Shown: positions 18,665 through 28,319, counted from the stretch's first letter. The stretch: 64,000 nt of DNA from Mucilaginibacter saanensis (GCF_014200575.1 NZ_JACHBZ010000014.1:72936-136935); one strand, 5' to 3'. Translations and numbers: made by a program. Notes: generated by a model not told the origin, from the sequence alone.

Positions 18665-19441
18665 CTACCGCTTACCACCTAAAAAATTCTGCAAAGCCTG
18701 TTGGGTAAAGGCTGATAATACGAGTTCGCCGCTAACGGCGGCACGCTGGGCTAATAATGTATCCCAATCTTCTGTTCCTTCCCATAATATTTGTTTTAGT
18801 CCGGCAAGTGCATCAGGATGGTAAGATGCCAGTTTTTGCGTAAGGTCATTAATTGCGACATCAAGTTCGGCAATGTCTGCATATAGTTCGTTATATAATC
18901 CCTTTTCTGCAGCCCATTGGGCAGTTTGAAAATCAGACGTCCTGATGGTAAGTTGCGAAAAAGCCGGCAACCCTATTTTACGGGTTACAGCAGGCGATAT
19001 GACAAATGGCCCTATACCAATTGCCAGCTCACTTAATTTTACAGCTGCAAATTGTGTAGCCAAACAATAATCAGCTGCTGCAGCTAGGCCTACGCCGCCA
19101 CCTACGGCCTTGCCTTGTACCCTTACTATAATAATCTTTGGCGATTTGCGGCATGCATTAATAACCCTTGCAAAGCCTGAAAAAAATAATGCTCCTGCCT
19201 CTTTGTCCTTGATCTGCAACAGCTCATCAAAACTTGCACCGGCACAAAATGTACGGTCACCCTCGCTTTTTAAAACTATAACTTTTACCTCTTTATCATA
19301 ACCCGCCTCAACAACGCTATCTGCCAGCTTGTTTAAAAGATTGGTTGGAAGTGAATTCTGTGCAGGATGGTAAAAGCTAATGGTTGCAATACCATTTAAA
19401 CTTTTTACAAGTGATACATTTCCGTTATCGGCAGCCTGCAT
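18665..19441 (-). CDS. Enoyl-CoA hydratase/isomerase family protein
   Basis: 258 residues with a crotonase fold. The oxyanion-hole segments are TFCAGASFDEL and VQGKAVGGGVGLAAAADY; a Glu in KLSELAIGIGP fits the catalytic position. The family covers hydratases and isomerases of fatty acid, leucine (methylglutaconyl-CoA) and phenylacetate breakdown, so the exact substrate is open. It lies 110 bp downstream of the Kai-operon kinase on the same strand, but no link in function is evident. Confidence 0.86.
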   Translation of the reverse strand: MQAADNGNVSLVKSLNGIATISFYHPAQNSLPTNLLNKLADSVVEAGYDKEVKVIVLKSEGDRTFCAGASFDELLQIKDKEAGALFFSGFARVINACRKSPKIIIVRVQGKAVGGGVGLAAAADYCLATQFAAVKLSELAIGIGPFVISPAVTRKIGLPAFSQLTIRTSDFQTAQWAAEKGLYNELYADIAELDVAINDLTQKLASYHPDALAGLKQILWEGTEDWDTLLAQRAAVSGELVLSAFTQQALQNFLGGKR

Positions 19442-19551
19442 AATTACTGGGTTTAATTTTAGGTGATTAATTGATCAATGACCTATATGTCCAATATCAG
19501 AAGTATTTAACTTATCTGCAATTTTTGTTAAAAAAATAGCCGGCGAGGTAA

Positions 19552-21216
19552 CTATGATAACAGTGGCAATTCAAAGTAAAAAGTTGCACCTACGCCTAAC
19601 TCACTCTCCACACCTATTTTACCCTGATGGTTATTAATAATTTCGGTGCTAATATAAAGGCCCATTCCTAAACCACTGGTCATAAACTTTTTATCTTCAA
19701 CCCTGTAAAAGCGTTCAAATATTTTATCCAACTGCTCTTCAGACAAACCTATCCCAAAGTCTGTTACCGATACACGCACTACATGGTCATGTACCGCAGT
19801 TTTAAGGATGATCTGTTTATTAACCTGCGAATATTTTACTGCATTATTTACAAAATTCATTAAAACCTGTTCTAACCGCTCAGCATTACCGTTTATACGC
19901 AACCCAAGAGTTGATTGGTTATCAAAATCATAAAGCGGATAAATGTGCTTTGCATTTTCAATAGCAAGCTTTATTAAATTAGACAGGTCAACTTCGCCCA
20001 TTGCATATTCAAGTCTGCCGGCTTGTATCTTACTTACATCAAGCAGGTCATTAACCAGGCGTTGCAGCTTATTGATAGCCACACTGGCCTTTTCAATATA
20101 TTGCTTAACTACGGGTGGCACATCTTCTTTTTTGTAATTGGTTATCAGCTGTAAATATCCCTTTAAACTTGTCAATGGTGTTTTAAGTTCATGGCTGGCT
20201 ATCCCTATAAACTCGTCTTTACGATCCATTTCCTTTTTCTGATCCTCAATATCTGTAGCTGTACCCACCCAAAAAATTATTTCGCCTTTATCATCTCTCA
20301 GCGGAATGGCCCTGTTTAAATGCCAGCGGTACGTATCATCCCACTTTTTATAACGATTTTCGACCTCAAAAATGTTCCCGGTTTTTAGGGCGGAAATGTA
20401 CTTTTCCATAGTGTGGGGCAAATCATCCGGATGCACAACGTGCTGCCATCCCCAGCCTGCGGTTTCTCCATATCGCCGGCCTGTATAATTATACCATTGC
20501 TGATTATAAAAATCAACCTCACCACCGGGCAGGTTTGTCCAGGTCATCTGAGGGATATTATTGGCAAGCAGTTTAAAATGCTCTCTGCTGATCAGCAGAT
20601 CATTAGTACGCTCCCTTACGGTATCTTCCAGTTCGTTGTTTAATTTTTCGGCTGCATTTTGAGCTGCTAAAAGTTGTTCATTCTTTACTTTCAACTCCCA
20701 TTCAGCCTCCTTTTGACTGGTAAGATCGGTTAAAATAAGACTGAGCGCCGTCCCTTCATCTAAATCAAGTGTAGTGCATGAAACCAAACAAGGCGTCAAT
20801 TGAAAATTTTTATTAGCAAGCAGTATTTCGCTTTTAAAATCTTCGTCCCATCCCCGTTTTATTACCTCATTAAATTTACTGGCCGATATTTCGGGAATAA
20901 AAGTATTGAAATTTAAACCGATTACCTTTTCGAGCGGCAAGTTCATCATGGCAGCAAAACGCGAGTTACTGTATAAAATAATCCCGCCACGGTTAAGGGT
21001 TACCGCCCCCTCATTCATTTTTTCTATAAAAACACGGTAGGTTTGATCGGCAGTTTTAAGCGTATACAACCGGTGCCCATCTTCGCCCCTAACAATAAGT
21101 GCGTCAACCTGTCCGCTCCGGATAGCTTCAATGGTATCGTTCGCCTCCTCAAGTTGACGCAGAAGCTCATTATTCCGGTTCAATAATTCCTGGTGTGTAT
21201 CTTTAGCCGTATCCAT
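19552..21216 (-). CDS. PAS histidine kinase of the kai operon
   Basis: 554 residues, soluble. An N-terminal coiled coil at about 5-45 (with IEAIRSGQVDALIV) leads to PAS at about 60-165, a linker coil, PAS/PAC at about 213-325, HisKA with H342 in ASHELKTPLTSLKG, and a full HATPase_c domain with N-box NFVNNAVKYS and G-boxes DFGIGL and GLGMGLYIS. It has no KaiB-like domain, unlike cyanobacterial SasA. Its ATG overlaps the stop of the second kaiB by one base, so it is translationally coupled to the Kai proteins and is the obvious output candidate. Confidence 0.92.
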   Translation of the reverse strand: MDTAKDTHQELLNRNNELLRQLEEANDTIEAIRSGQVDALIVRGEDGHRLYTLKTADQTYRVFIEKMNEGAVTLNRGGIILYSNSRFAAMMNLPLEKVIGLNFNTFIPEISASKFNEVIKRGWDEDFKSEILLANKNFQLTPCLVSCTTLDLDEGTALSLILTDLTSQKEAEWELKVKNEQLLAAQNAAEKLNNELEDTVRERTNDLLISREHFKLLANNIPQMTWTNLPGGEVDFYNQQWYNYTGRRYGETAGWGWQHVVHPDDLPHTMEKYISALKTGNIFEVENRYKKWDDTYRWHLNRAIPLRDDKGEIIFWVGTATDIEDQKKEMDRKDEFIGIASHELKTPLTSLKGYLQLITNYKKEDVPPVVKQYIEKASVAINKLQRLVNDLLDVSKIQAGRLEYAMGEVDLSNLIKLAIENAKHIYPLYDFDNQSTLGLRINGNAERLEQVLMNFVNNAVKYSQVNKQIILKTAVHDHVVRVSVTDFGIGLSEEQLDKIFERFYRVEDKKFMTSGLGMGLYISTEIINNHQGKIGVESELGVGATFYFELPLLS

Positions 21217-21551
21217 TAGTTATCTATATGTAAACCGAGTCCTTTCAAAACTTTGGTGGTATTTGACATATCGCCTATTAACCGGCGTTCTATCCCCGGT
21301 GCTTTTTTTATCAGCAGCGGCAAAGCAATAATTTGCTCAAGCTCAGCAATTAATGGTTGCTGATAAACATCAATAATTTCCAGATCATAATTACCCTTTA
21401 AATGGGCCTCGCAGATATCTTTTAAGTTTGATATAGCACGTGATGAATTTGGTGAGGCTCCGGTTACAAACAGGCGTAACTGAAAAACATGCTGTTCATG
21501 TTCATGAATAACGTTTTCGTCAGATAAAGGCAATTGATCTTGTTCAGACAT
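21216..21551 (-). CDS. Diverged KaiB-domain protein (second KaiB)
   Basis: 111 residues. After an acidic 20-residue N-terminal extension comes a thioredoxin-like KaiB domain: FQLRLFVTGASPNSSRAI, EIIDVYQQPLIAE, LPLLIKKAPG, and the signature RRLIGDMSNTTKVLKGLGL. Compared with the neighbouring KaiB it loses one conserved proline after AP and several charged residues, so it may bind a different partner or compete for KaiC. It starts 12 bp after the first kaiB and overlaps the kinase gene by one base. Confidence 0.9.
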   Translation of the reverse strand: MSEQDQLPLSDENVIHEHEQHVFQLRLFVTGASPNSSRAISNLKDICEAHLKGNYDLEIIDVYQQPLIAELEQIIALPLLIKKAPGIERRLIGDMSNTTKVLKGLGLHIDN

Positions 21552-21563
21552 TGTGTTTACAGT

Positions 21564-21851
21564 TTAACGGGGAAGGATATTTAAACCCACCAATACTTTC
21601 TCTTCATTTGACAAATCGCCAATTATTTTGCGGATAGGCTCAGGTACCTTGCGTACCAAAGTAGGTATCGCAAATATCTGGTCGCCTTCGGCCAATTGCG
21701 GCTTAACCAAAAGGTCAATCACTTCAATAGTATATTGTCCTTTCAGATGTTCTTCACAGTACCGTTTAAGGTTAGCCAGCGCGGTAACAGATTTTGCTGT
21801 TTTACCCGCCACATATAACCTTAATTCATAATTTATTACTTCCTCTTCCAT
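21564..21851 (-). CDS. kaiB: KaiB clock protein homologue
   Basis: 95 residues and near-canonical along its whole length: [52 protein letters not shown] and [10 protein letters not shown]. All these blocks are close to cyanobacterial KaiB, including the prolines around the fold-switching region. KaiB binds the CI ring of KaiC and drives the dephosphorylation phase in clock systems. Its ATG overlaps the kaiC stop by one base. The acidic C-terminal tail of Synechococcus KaiB is missing. Confidence 0.95.
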   Translation of the reverse strand: MEEEVINYELRLYVAGKTAKSVTALANLKRYCEEHLKGQYTIEVIDLLVKPQLAEGDQIFAIPTLVRKVPEPIRKIIGDLSNEEKVLVGLNILPR

Positions 21852-23590
21852 TACTTTTTACTCCTGATTTGTTTTTCGGTTTCAATTCCTCTTCTCATCT
21901 TCGTTATCTCTTTCCGGTTATTTTCAATAATTTGCTGTTTCAGTTCTTCCTCAATATAAATTTTATTCAGCTCTTCCTCTGTCGATTCAAATTCAGCCTG
22001 CAGGCTTGATATTTTTGACTCCAGCATTTTACGTTTGCGAATTATTTCTTTGTCTTTACGGGTTACAGCAAAATCTCGTAAAGCAACACCTGTTTTTTCT
22101 TTTAGTTTTTGTGCTTCCCTTGCTGATCCTGTAAGTACGCCTTCCGGACCCAGGTAAACGTCAACCAGGTCAAGTCCTTTATCAGTTATAATAAATTCAC
22201 GCACCTGGTTTGAGTGTTTCATTCCGCGCGATTTCATAATATACATTCCGCGGTTACGCTCCCCGTTATACTCAATGTCCCTTACCAAAAGCCAGGCATC
22301 AACCAGTGAGGATACCCCCTCATCTGTTTGTTCGCTCACTATGGTGTTTAAGGATAGGGCCGTGAACATTACTGTAATTTGCTCTTCCTGTAAAAAATCT
22401 ATCAGCCTTACCAGCATTGATTTTACTTCACTTACAGAACCAACGGTGATCAGGTTAGTTATTGGGTCAAGTATTACGGCTTCGGGTTTAAATTTTTTAA
22501 TGTTCTTATACATCGATACCAAATGCATCTCCAACCCATACAGCGTTGGGCGCGAAGCATAAAATTGCAACAATCCGCTATCAACATGTTTTTGCAGATC
22601 AACATTAATAGAGCCCATGTTACGGATGATTTGCTTTGGTGATTCTTCAAAGGCAAAATAAAGGCATTTTTTCTTTTGCTGGCAGGTTTCATTAGCAAAA
22701 TAAGCAGCTATACTGGTTTTACCGGTGCCGGCCGTGCCTGAAACTAAAATACTGCTACCCTTAAAAAAGCCCTTACCGCCAAGCATTTCATCAAGCGCCG
22801 GGATACCCGATGGTATTCTCTTTGACGATACTTCCTTTTCAAGTTTCAGAGAGGTTACCGGTAATACTGAAATACCTTCCTCATCAATTAAAAAAGGATA
22901 CTCATTGGTACCGTGTTGTGATCCCCGGTATTTCACTACCCGCAAACGACGGGTTGATATTTGATTAATAACCCTATGATCAAGCAATATCACACAATCT
23001 GACACGTACTCCTCTAAGCCCTGGCGCGTTAATGATCCCCCTTCTCCCTTTTCGCCAGTTATAATAGCAGTAACACTCTTTTCTTTTAAAAAACTAAATA
23101 AGCGGCGTAATTCTGCACGCAATATGGCTTGGTCTGACAAACCCGAAAAAAGATTTTCAAGTGTATCAAGCACTACTCTTTTAGCACCAATGCTATCAAT
23201 GGCATAACCAAGCCTTATAAATAATCCCTCCAGGTCATACTCACCGGTTTCTTCAATTTCGCTCCGGTCAATATGTACGTGATCGAGCTTTACCTTGTGT
23301 TCGGCTTGTAGTTTATTTAAATCAAAACCCAAAGATGCCACATTCATAGCAAGCTCTTCAGCTTTTTCTTCAAAGGCCATAAACACACCGGGCTCATTAA
23401 ACTCGGTAGCCCCTCGTATTATAAATTCAAGTGACATTAATGTTTTACCACACCCGGCCTCACCGCAAATAAGCGTTGGTCTGCCCTTGGGCAACCCACC
23501 ACTGGTTATTTCATCTAAACCGGTAATTCCGGTTGATGTTTTAGGTAAATGGGCAATGCTGTGCTGTTGTTTTTTATGAGATTTCGTCAT
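21851..23590 (-). CDS. kaiC: KaiC double-domain ATPase/autokinase with C-terminal coiled coil
   Basis: 579 residues from ATG 23590 (an in-frame TTG at 23599 falls inside a promoter-like AATATTTG). Two RecA-type domains: CI with Walker A GEAGCGKT (43-50) and catalytic E74/E75 in AFEEKA; CII with GTAGTGKT (285-292) and E315/E316 in FAFEES. The CII phosphosite region [11 protein letters not shown] puts Ser-Ser (427/428) where Synechococcus has S431-T432, and keeps the nearby Thr (422). About 65 residues of charged coiled coil follow (roughly 512-575), absent from the 519-residue cyanobacterial protein. First gene of kaiC-kaiB-kaiB-kinase; no kaiA. Confidence 0.96.
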   Translation of the reverse strand: MTKSHKKQQHSIAHLPKTSTGITGLDEITSGGLPKGRPTLICGEAGCGKTLMSLEFIIRGATEFNEPGVFMAFEEKAEELAMNVASLGFDLNKLQAEHKVKLDHVHIDRSEIEETGEYDLEGLFIRLGYAIDSIGAKRVVLDTLENLFSGLSDQAILRAELRRLFSFLKEKSVTAIITGEKGEGGSLTRQGLEEYVSDCVILLDHRVINQISTRRLRVVKYRGSQHGTNEYPFLIDEEGISVLPVTSLKLEKEVSSKRIPSGIPALDEMLGGKGFFKGSSILVSGTAGTGKTSIAAYFANETCQQKKKCLYFAFEESPKQIIRNMGSINVDLQKHVDSGLLQFYASRPTLYGLEMHLVSMYKNIKKFKPEAVILDPITNLITVGSVSEVKSMLVRLIDFLQEEQITVMFTALSLNTIVSEQTDEGVSSLVDAWLLVRDIEYNGERNRGMYIMKSRGMKHSNQVREFIITDKGLDLVDVYLGPEGVLTGSAREAQKLKEKTGVALRDFAVTRKDKEIIRKRKMLESKISSLQAEFESTEEELNKIYIEEELKQQIIENNRKEITKMRRGIETEKQIRSKK

Positions 23591-24016
23591 TGTAAACAAA
23601 TATTTTTATTCAATATGAAATAAACATGTTATATGAATTACACGCTATTTCTGTTCTAAATGGTTAGTAAATACCGATTGGGCTAAAATTGTTTTACCTC
23701 AATAAATTAATTTACACCAATGTTTAATCTCAAAAGTGGTAAGGTGATTTGTAGAGAACAATGTGTATGTGGCATAAAGAGATTGGACTGGTATTGATAT
23801 CTGAAGTTTTCTAAACATAGTATTTTAATCTGTAAATACACAAATAATATATTTTTTATCGTATTTAATTATTTAATGCTGTTTGAGTAAAAAATATTAA
23901 AATAAAAAGGAATTATTGATTCTAATCAACCTAATTAGTTAACTATATGATCATGGCTTCTTTTTCATTCGGTTACATGAATATTAAAGAAGTATATTTA
24001 TACATTTATCGGCATA
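23591..24016. promoter_or_regulatory. Control region between kaiC and the divergent 1000-residue kinase gene
   Basis: 426 bp of AT-rich sequence without a credible gene. On the minus strand AATATTTG (23597-23604) matches 7 of 8 positions of TAnnTTTG just upstream of the kaiC ATG. On the plus strand TATATTTA lies near 23992, close to the kinase start. No long inverted repeat was found. Confidence 0.4.
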
Positions 24017-27000
24017 ATGAGTAACCAAACAGACCTTAACTTTCAAGAAAACGAAGGGATTTTCCGCATGCTGATCGAGGAATCCTCAACCCCGGTTGGC
24101 CTGTATGTTGGTGCTGAAATGAGGATAAAAGTGGCTAATCAAGCTATAATTAAAGCATTTGGCAAAGGAGATGATGTAATTGATAAATTATATTTTGACC
24201 TGTTACCTGAGTTAAAAACACAAGCCGTATACCACCTTTTAAACAATGTTTTTGAAACGGGAATTGCTTATGAAGATAAAGAGGCGCTCGTAAACATCGT
24301 GGTTAATGGCGAGTTACAGTCGTTCTATTATAACTACAGCTTTAAGCCCTTAAAAGATAGTACCGGAAAAGTATGGGGAATTTTGAATACCTCAGCCGAT
24401 GTTACCGAACTGGTAATTACCCGCCAAAAATTAAAGGAAAGCGAAGAAAGAAAACAATTTGCGTTACAGGCAGCCGAAATGGGCACCTGGGATCTTTATC
24501 CTCCTAAACAGATCGTTATCTGGGACAACAGGTGTAAAGAACTATGTGGATATAATAAAAATGATGAAATATTTTATAGTGGGCTGCTAAGATATGTGCA
24601 TCCTGATGATGCCGATCGCCTAAGACAGGCGGTTCAAAATGCCTATAACTGGGAAACCGGTGGTAACTATGACATTACTTTTAGAGTTATTGACGATAAT
24701 GGCGAAATAAAATATTGGACAAGATGTAAAGGAAAGGCATATTTTACGCCAAACAATGAGTTGTGGCGTTTTGCAGGAACAGTGCAGGATGTTACCCGCG
24801 AAATGCTGGATAAACAGGAACAGCAAAAACTTGTAGCGCTTATTGAAAATACCGACGAAGTTATTGCCGTTGGCGGCATGGACGCGGCCGTAACCTATAT
24901 CAATAAAGCAGGCTATAAAATGCTTGGCATTGACAGTGAGCAAGATGCCTTTAGACAAGGCACTGACTACTTTTATAACAGCGATCTGAAACGTGTAACG
25001 GAGGAGCTTATTCCGCTTGTGCAACAAAAAGGTTCATGGAACGGAGAATTACTTTATCGTCATTTTAAAACCAATGAATCAATACCGGTATATCTGAATG
25101 CTTTTCGTATTGATGACCCTGTAACAGGCGAACCAACCGGCATGGCTTCAATAGCCCGCGATCTTAGGCCCGAAAAGGCGGCACATAACGAACAATATAA
25201 ATTACTGACACTTATTGACCACAGCTCTGATTTTATCAGCCTGTCTGATCTTGACGGTAACGTGAGCTATGTAAATGCGGCAGGCCGCAATATGCTGGGT
25301 ATAAAAAGCAAGGAAGAACTTCAAATGCATAATAGCCAGTATATTATGCCTGGTGAATTATTAAAACTGAGTAATAAAATAAACAAAATACTGCTTCGGG
25401 ATGGAAAATGGTCGGGCGAAATTAATTACCGCCATTTTGAAACCGGCGAACCTATACCTGTATATGGCACCACCATGCTGGTTTATGATGCCGTAACCGG
25501 GAAACCACACGGCAGGGCATCTATAGCACGTGACTTAAGACGGGAAATAGCCGACAAAAAAGCAGTTACCGACAGCGAACATTTATTAAGAAGTATTACC
25601 AACGCATCACCAACGGCCTTGTGGATGTCAGATGTAGCCGGGAATATAACTTACGTAAATCAAACCTGGGTTGACTGGACAGGTTTTCCATACGAAGAGC
25701 ATTTTGGTGCTGGTTGGACAAAAGCTATTTTACCCGAAGACAGGCAGCGCGCAGGTGAAAAATTCATCAGTGATGTTACCCGCAGAAGTCCTTATGAAGT
25801 TGACTTCAGGCTGGTGCGGAAGGACGGCGCCATACGCTGGTGCGAGGCTACAGGCAACCCGCAGTTTGATCAGGAAGGAATATTTATAGGTTACATAGGT
25901 GCGTGTGCCGACGTTACTGATAAAACCATTGCCGAGCAACAACTAAAATTAAAAAACCAGGAGCTACATGACCAGATAAAACAGTTTGAATTTGTTACCA
26001 ATTTTGTGCCTGTACAATTATGGACGGCACAAACGGATGGTCAGCTTGATTATGCAAATAAAACCGCGGTTGACTTTTTTGGTATGCCTCCAAGAGAGGT
26101 TATTGGGCCGGAATGGCTTACCAGGGTACACCCCGATGATCAGCCCGGCTGTATAGCTGCCTGGACACACTCCCTGCAAACAAGTGAGGTGTATCAGTTT
26201 GAGTTCAGGCTTCAGGATAAAAATGGTGTTTATAAATGGCACCTTGCCCGTGCGTTACCATTTATTATTGATGATAAGGTTATAAAATGGTTTGGTACCA
26301 ATACTGATATTGATGAGCAAAAACAATTACAACGGCAAAAGGATGACTTTTTAGGGATTGCCAGCCATGAATTAAAAACTCCTGTAACCAGCATTAAGGC
26401 CTATGCACAGGTACTTGGTGCTATGCTGACCAAAGAAGGCGAACACAAAAAAGCCGAGATGGTAACCCGAATGGATGCGCAGGTAAACCGGCTCACCAAT
26501 TTAATAGGCGATTTACTTGATGTTACCAAAATAAACTCTGGCAAGCTACAATTTAATAAAACCTGGTTTAATTTCAACCTGGCTATCAAAGAAACCATGG
26601 ATGACCTACAGCATACTACCCAAAAGCACACGCTTATAGGTCATTTTGCCGAAACCGGTAATATCTTTTCTGATAAAGATCGCATAAGTCAGGTAATCAC
26701 CAACCTGATTACCAATGCTATAAAATACTCACCGCATACCAATAAAATAATTATCAATACCAAACTTGAAAACAACGAGGCTATTGTATGCGTACAAGAT
26801 TTTGGAATAGGCATACCTGACGATAAAAAAGAAAAGGTATTTGAGCAGTTTTACCGTGTAAGCGGCAATAAGCAGCATACATTTCCGGGATTGGGTTTAG
26901 GGTTATATATATCATCAGAGATCATCAAACGCGAAGGTGGCCGCATGTGGGTAAACAGTGTTGAAGGTAAAGGGTCTACCTTTTGTTTCTCGCTACCTGC

Positions 27001-27019
27001 AGATGATGTTAGCAATTAA
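24017..27019 (+). CDS. Multi-PAS hybrid-free histidine kinase, 1000 residues
   Basis: Soluble sensor kinase with about six PAS/PAC modules (roughly 10-130, 140-265, 270-385, 390-510, 515-640, 650-770), then HisKA with H784 in ASHELKTPVTSIKA, and HATPase_c with NLITNAIKYS, DFGIGIP and GLGLGLYIS. No membrane segment or receiver domain. PAS modules three and four repeat the same wording (ETGEPIPVY-like and ASIARDLR), a recent tandem duplication. It diverges from kaiC and is followed 51 bp later by a lone receiver gene, its likely partner. Confidence 0.92.
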   Translation: MSNQTDLNFQENEGIFRMLIEESSTPVGLYVGAEMRIKVANQAIIKAFGKGDDVIDKLYFDLLPELKTQAVYHLLNNVFETGIAYEDKEALVNIVVNGELQSFYYNYSFKPLKDSTGKVWGILNTSADVTELVITRQKLKESEERKQFALQAAEMGTWDLYPPKQIVIWDNRCKELCGYNKNDEIFYSGLLRYVHPDDADRLRQAVQNAYNWETGGNYDITFRVIDDNGEIKYWTRCKGKAYFTPNNELWRFAGTVQDVTREMLDKQEQQKLVALIENTDEVIAVGGMDAAVTYINKAGYKMLGIDSEQDAFRQGTDYFYNSDLKRVTEELIPLVQQKGSWNGELLYRHFKTNESIPVYLNAFRIDDPVTGEPTGMASIARDLRPEKAAHNEQYKLLTLIDHSSDFISLSDLDGNVSYVNAAGRNMLGIKSKEELQMHNSQYIMPGELLKLSNKINKILLRDGKWSGEINYRHFETGEPIPVYGTTMLVYDAVTGKPHGRASIARDLRREIADKKAVTDSEHLLRSITNASPTALWMSDVAGNITYVNQTWVDWTGFPYEEHFGAGWTKAILPEDRQRAGEKFISDVTRRSPYEVDFRLVRKDGAIRWCEATGNPQFDQEGIFIGYIGACADVTDKTIAEQQLKLKNQELHDQIKQFEFVTNFVPVQLWTAQTDGQLDYANKTAVDFFGMPPREVIGPEWLTRVHPDDQPGCIAAWTHSLQTSEVYQFEFRLQDKNGVYKWHLARALPFIIDDKVIKWFGTNTDIDEQKQLQRQKDDFLGIASHELKTPVTSIKAYAQVLGAMLTKEGEHKKAEMVTRMDAQVNRLTNLIGDLLDVTKINSGKLQFNKTWFNFNLAIKETMDDLQHTTQKHTLIGHFAETGNIFSDKDRISQVITNLITNAIKYSPHTNKIIINTKLENNEAIVCVQDFGIGIPDDKKEKVFEQFYRVSGNKQHTFPGLGLGLYISSEIIKREGGRMWVNSVEGKGSTFCFSLPADDVSN

Positions 27020-27070
27020 GTTCTTTTTCCATAAAGAAAAATCATTTTATTTGCCGCTGGAACACTAACT

Positions 27071-27436
27071 ATGAGCCTAAAACACAAAAAAATCATGATA
27101 GCCGATGATGATCCGGGTATTGTTGATGCCGTTGAAATGCTACTTGAATTTGAAGGATATGAAGTAACATCAACTATTGATGGAACAACGCTGCTTGATA
27201 TGAAGACAGATTTGCCCGACTTACTTTTACTGGATATCTGGATGAGCGGTAAGGATGGCAGGGATATATGCAAGAAGTTGAAACAGGAAATTACTACTAA
27301 GAACATTCCGGTGATCATGATTTCTGCAAGCCGCGACATTCGGGAATCTGCCATAGCTGCCGGGGCCGATGACTTTTTAGCCAAGCCATTTGAAATGAAT
27401 GATTTGCTGGAAAAAATAGCTCATTTTGTGAATTAG
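27071..27436 (+). CDS. Single-domain response regulator
   Basis: 121 residues, receiver domain only, CheY-like. Acidic pocket DDD at 12-14, phosphoacceptor D55 in LLLLDIWMSG, switch Ser85 in MISAS, Lys104 in AKPF. With no output domain it probably acts by protein contact or as a phosphate sink. It follows the 1000-residue kinase gene and lies 4 kb from kaiC, so it could also accept phosphate from the kai-operon kinase. Confidence 0.93.
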   Translation: MSLKHKKIMIADDDPGIVDAVEMLLEFEGYEVTSTIDGTTLLDMKTDLPDLLLLDIWMSGKDGRDICKKLKQEITTKNIPVIMISASRDIRESAIAAGADDFLAKPFEMNDLLEKIAHFVN

Positions 27437-27499
27437 TTTCCCAATAAATAAAAAACATTAACTCTTATAGTATGTTTATTATTTATAAAAACAATAATC

Positions 27500-27973
27500 A
27501 TGGGAGTTTTACAGCATATACAGCACCAGATATCGGCTCTTAACGATCTGATCAAGATAAACAATGACCGGATAGCCGGGTATCAAAAAGCCAATGAAAG
27601 CACAGACGAAACAGGATTAAACCTACTTTTTAATGAATACATTGATCAAAGTAAAAATAACGTTTCGGAAATAAGAGAATACATCAGGGTACTTGGTGGC
27701 GATCCAACTGATGGCACTACCCTATCCGGCAAATTTTACCATGCCTGGATGGACGTTAAAGCCACTTTTATAAATAAGGACAGGCATGGTATTTTGGCTG
27801 ATTGCGAACATGGCGAAGACATAGCCAAAAAAGCATACCGCACCGCACTGGATGATAAAGAATTGATATGGGAAGATGAACAAGTAGTATTTATATTAAA
27901 AAGCCATCTGCAGTCATTAAAAATAGCCCACGATACCATTAAGTCCCTGCGTGATACTACAATTAATGTATAA
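27500..27973 (+). CDS. DUF2383 (PA2169-type) four-helix protein
   Basis: 157 residues, all helical by composition. The pattern of GVLQHIQHQISALNDLIKINNDRIAGYQKA at the N-terminus followed by YIRVLGGDPTDGTTLSGKFYHAWMDVKA and GEDIAKKAYRTAL matches the DUF2383/PA2169 family (ferritin-like helix bundle). Function is unknown; family members are often stress-induced. It is the third gene in a plus-strand run behind the kinase and receiver. Confidence 0.85.
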   Translation: MGVLQHIQHQISALNDLIKINNDRIAGYQKANESTDETGLNLLFNEYIDQSKNNVSEIREYIRVLGGDPTDGTTLSGKFYHAWMDVKATFINKDRHGILADCEHGEDIAKKAYRTALDDKELIWEDEQVVFILKSHLQSLKIAHDTIKSLRDTTINV

Positions 27974-27992
27974 CAACTATTAATTTACAGCT

Positions 27993-28316
27993 ATGGATAG
28001 CCCCGATCAGGATTTTTTAAAAGAATACAAACCCCTGCATGTACCTCATGAATATGATCAGCGTGCTTGTACGCAGGATAATGTGATTTACGCTTTAGCG
28101 CAACTGAAAGAAGCAACATCAGCTGAGGTGGCTATAAAACTAAGTTCGTTTGATCCTGATACAGAACCCTTAATACATCAAAAAAATGCAGAGGATGTGC
28201 TCAATTATTTATTTAATAAAGGTTTAATAAAAGCCATTAATAAAAAAGGTGAGTTAAATTATAACCTGAGCAAAATTGAAATACCCAACTCTGGCAAAGC
28301 CGATGAGCTTTTTTAA
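27993..28316 (+). CDS. Small unknown protein, possibly winged-helix
   Basis: 107 residues, soluble. ALAQLKEATSAEVAIKLSS followed by NAEDVLNYLFNKGLIKAINK and LNYNLSK resembles a winged-helix fold (helix-turn-helix then a short beta wing), but no family was recognised. It starts 20 bp after the DUF2383 gene and probably shares its transcript. Confidence 0.65.
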   Translation: MDSPDQDFLKEYKPLHVPHEYDQRACTQDNVIYALAQLKEATSAEVAIKLSSFDPDTEPLIHQKNAEDVLNYLFNKGLIKAINKKGELNYNLSKIEIPNSGKADELF

Positions 28317-28319
28317 CAA

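Noticed and set aside
19552..21216. SasA orthology for the kai-operon kinase
   Set aside because: The N-terminus is coiled coil plus PAS, not a KaiB-like domain; only the operon position supports a clock-output role.
15795..28316. A kaiA gene within the signalling island
   Set aside because: No open frame shows KaiA-like length or motifs; all frames there are accounted for by other families.
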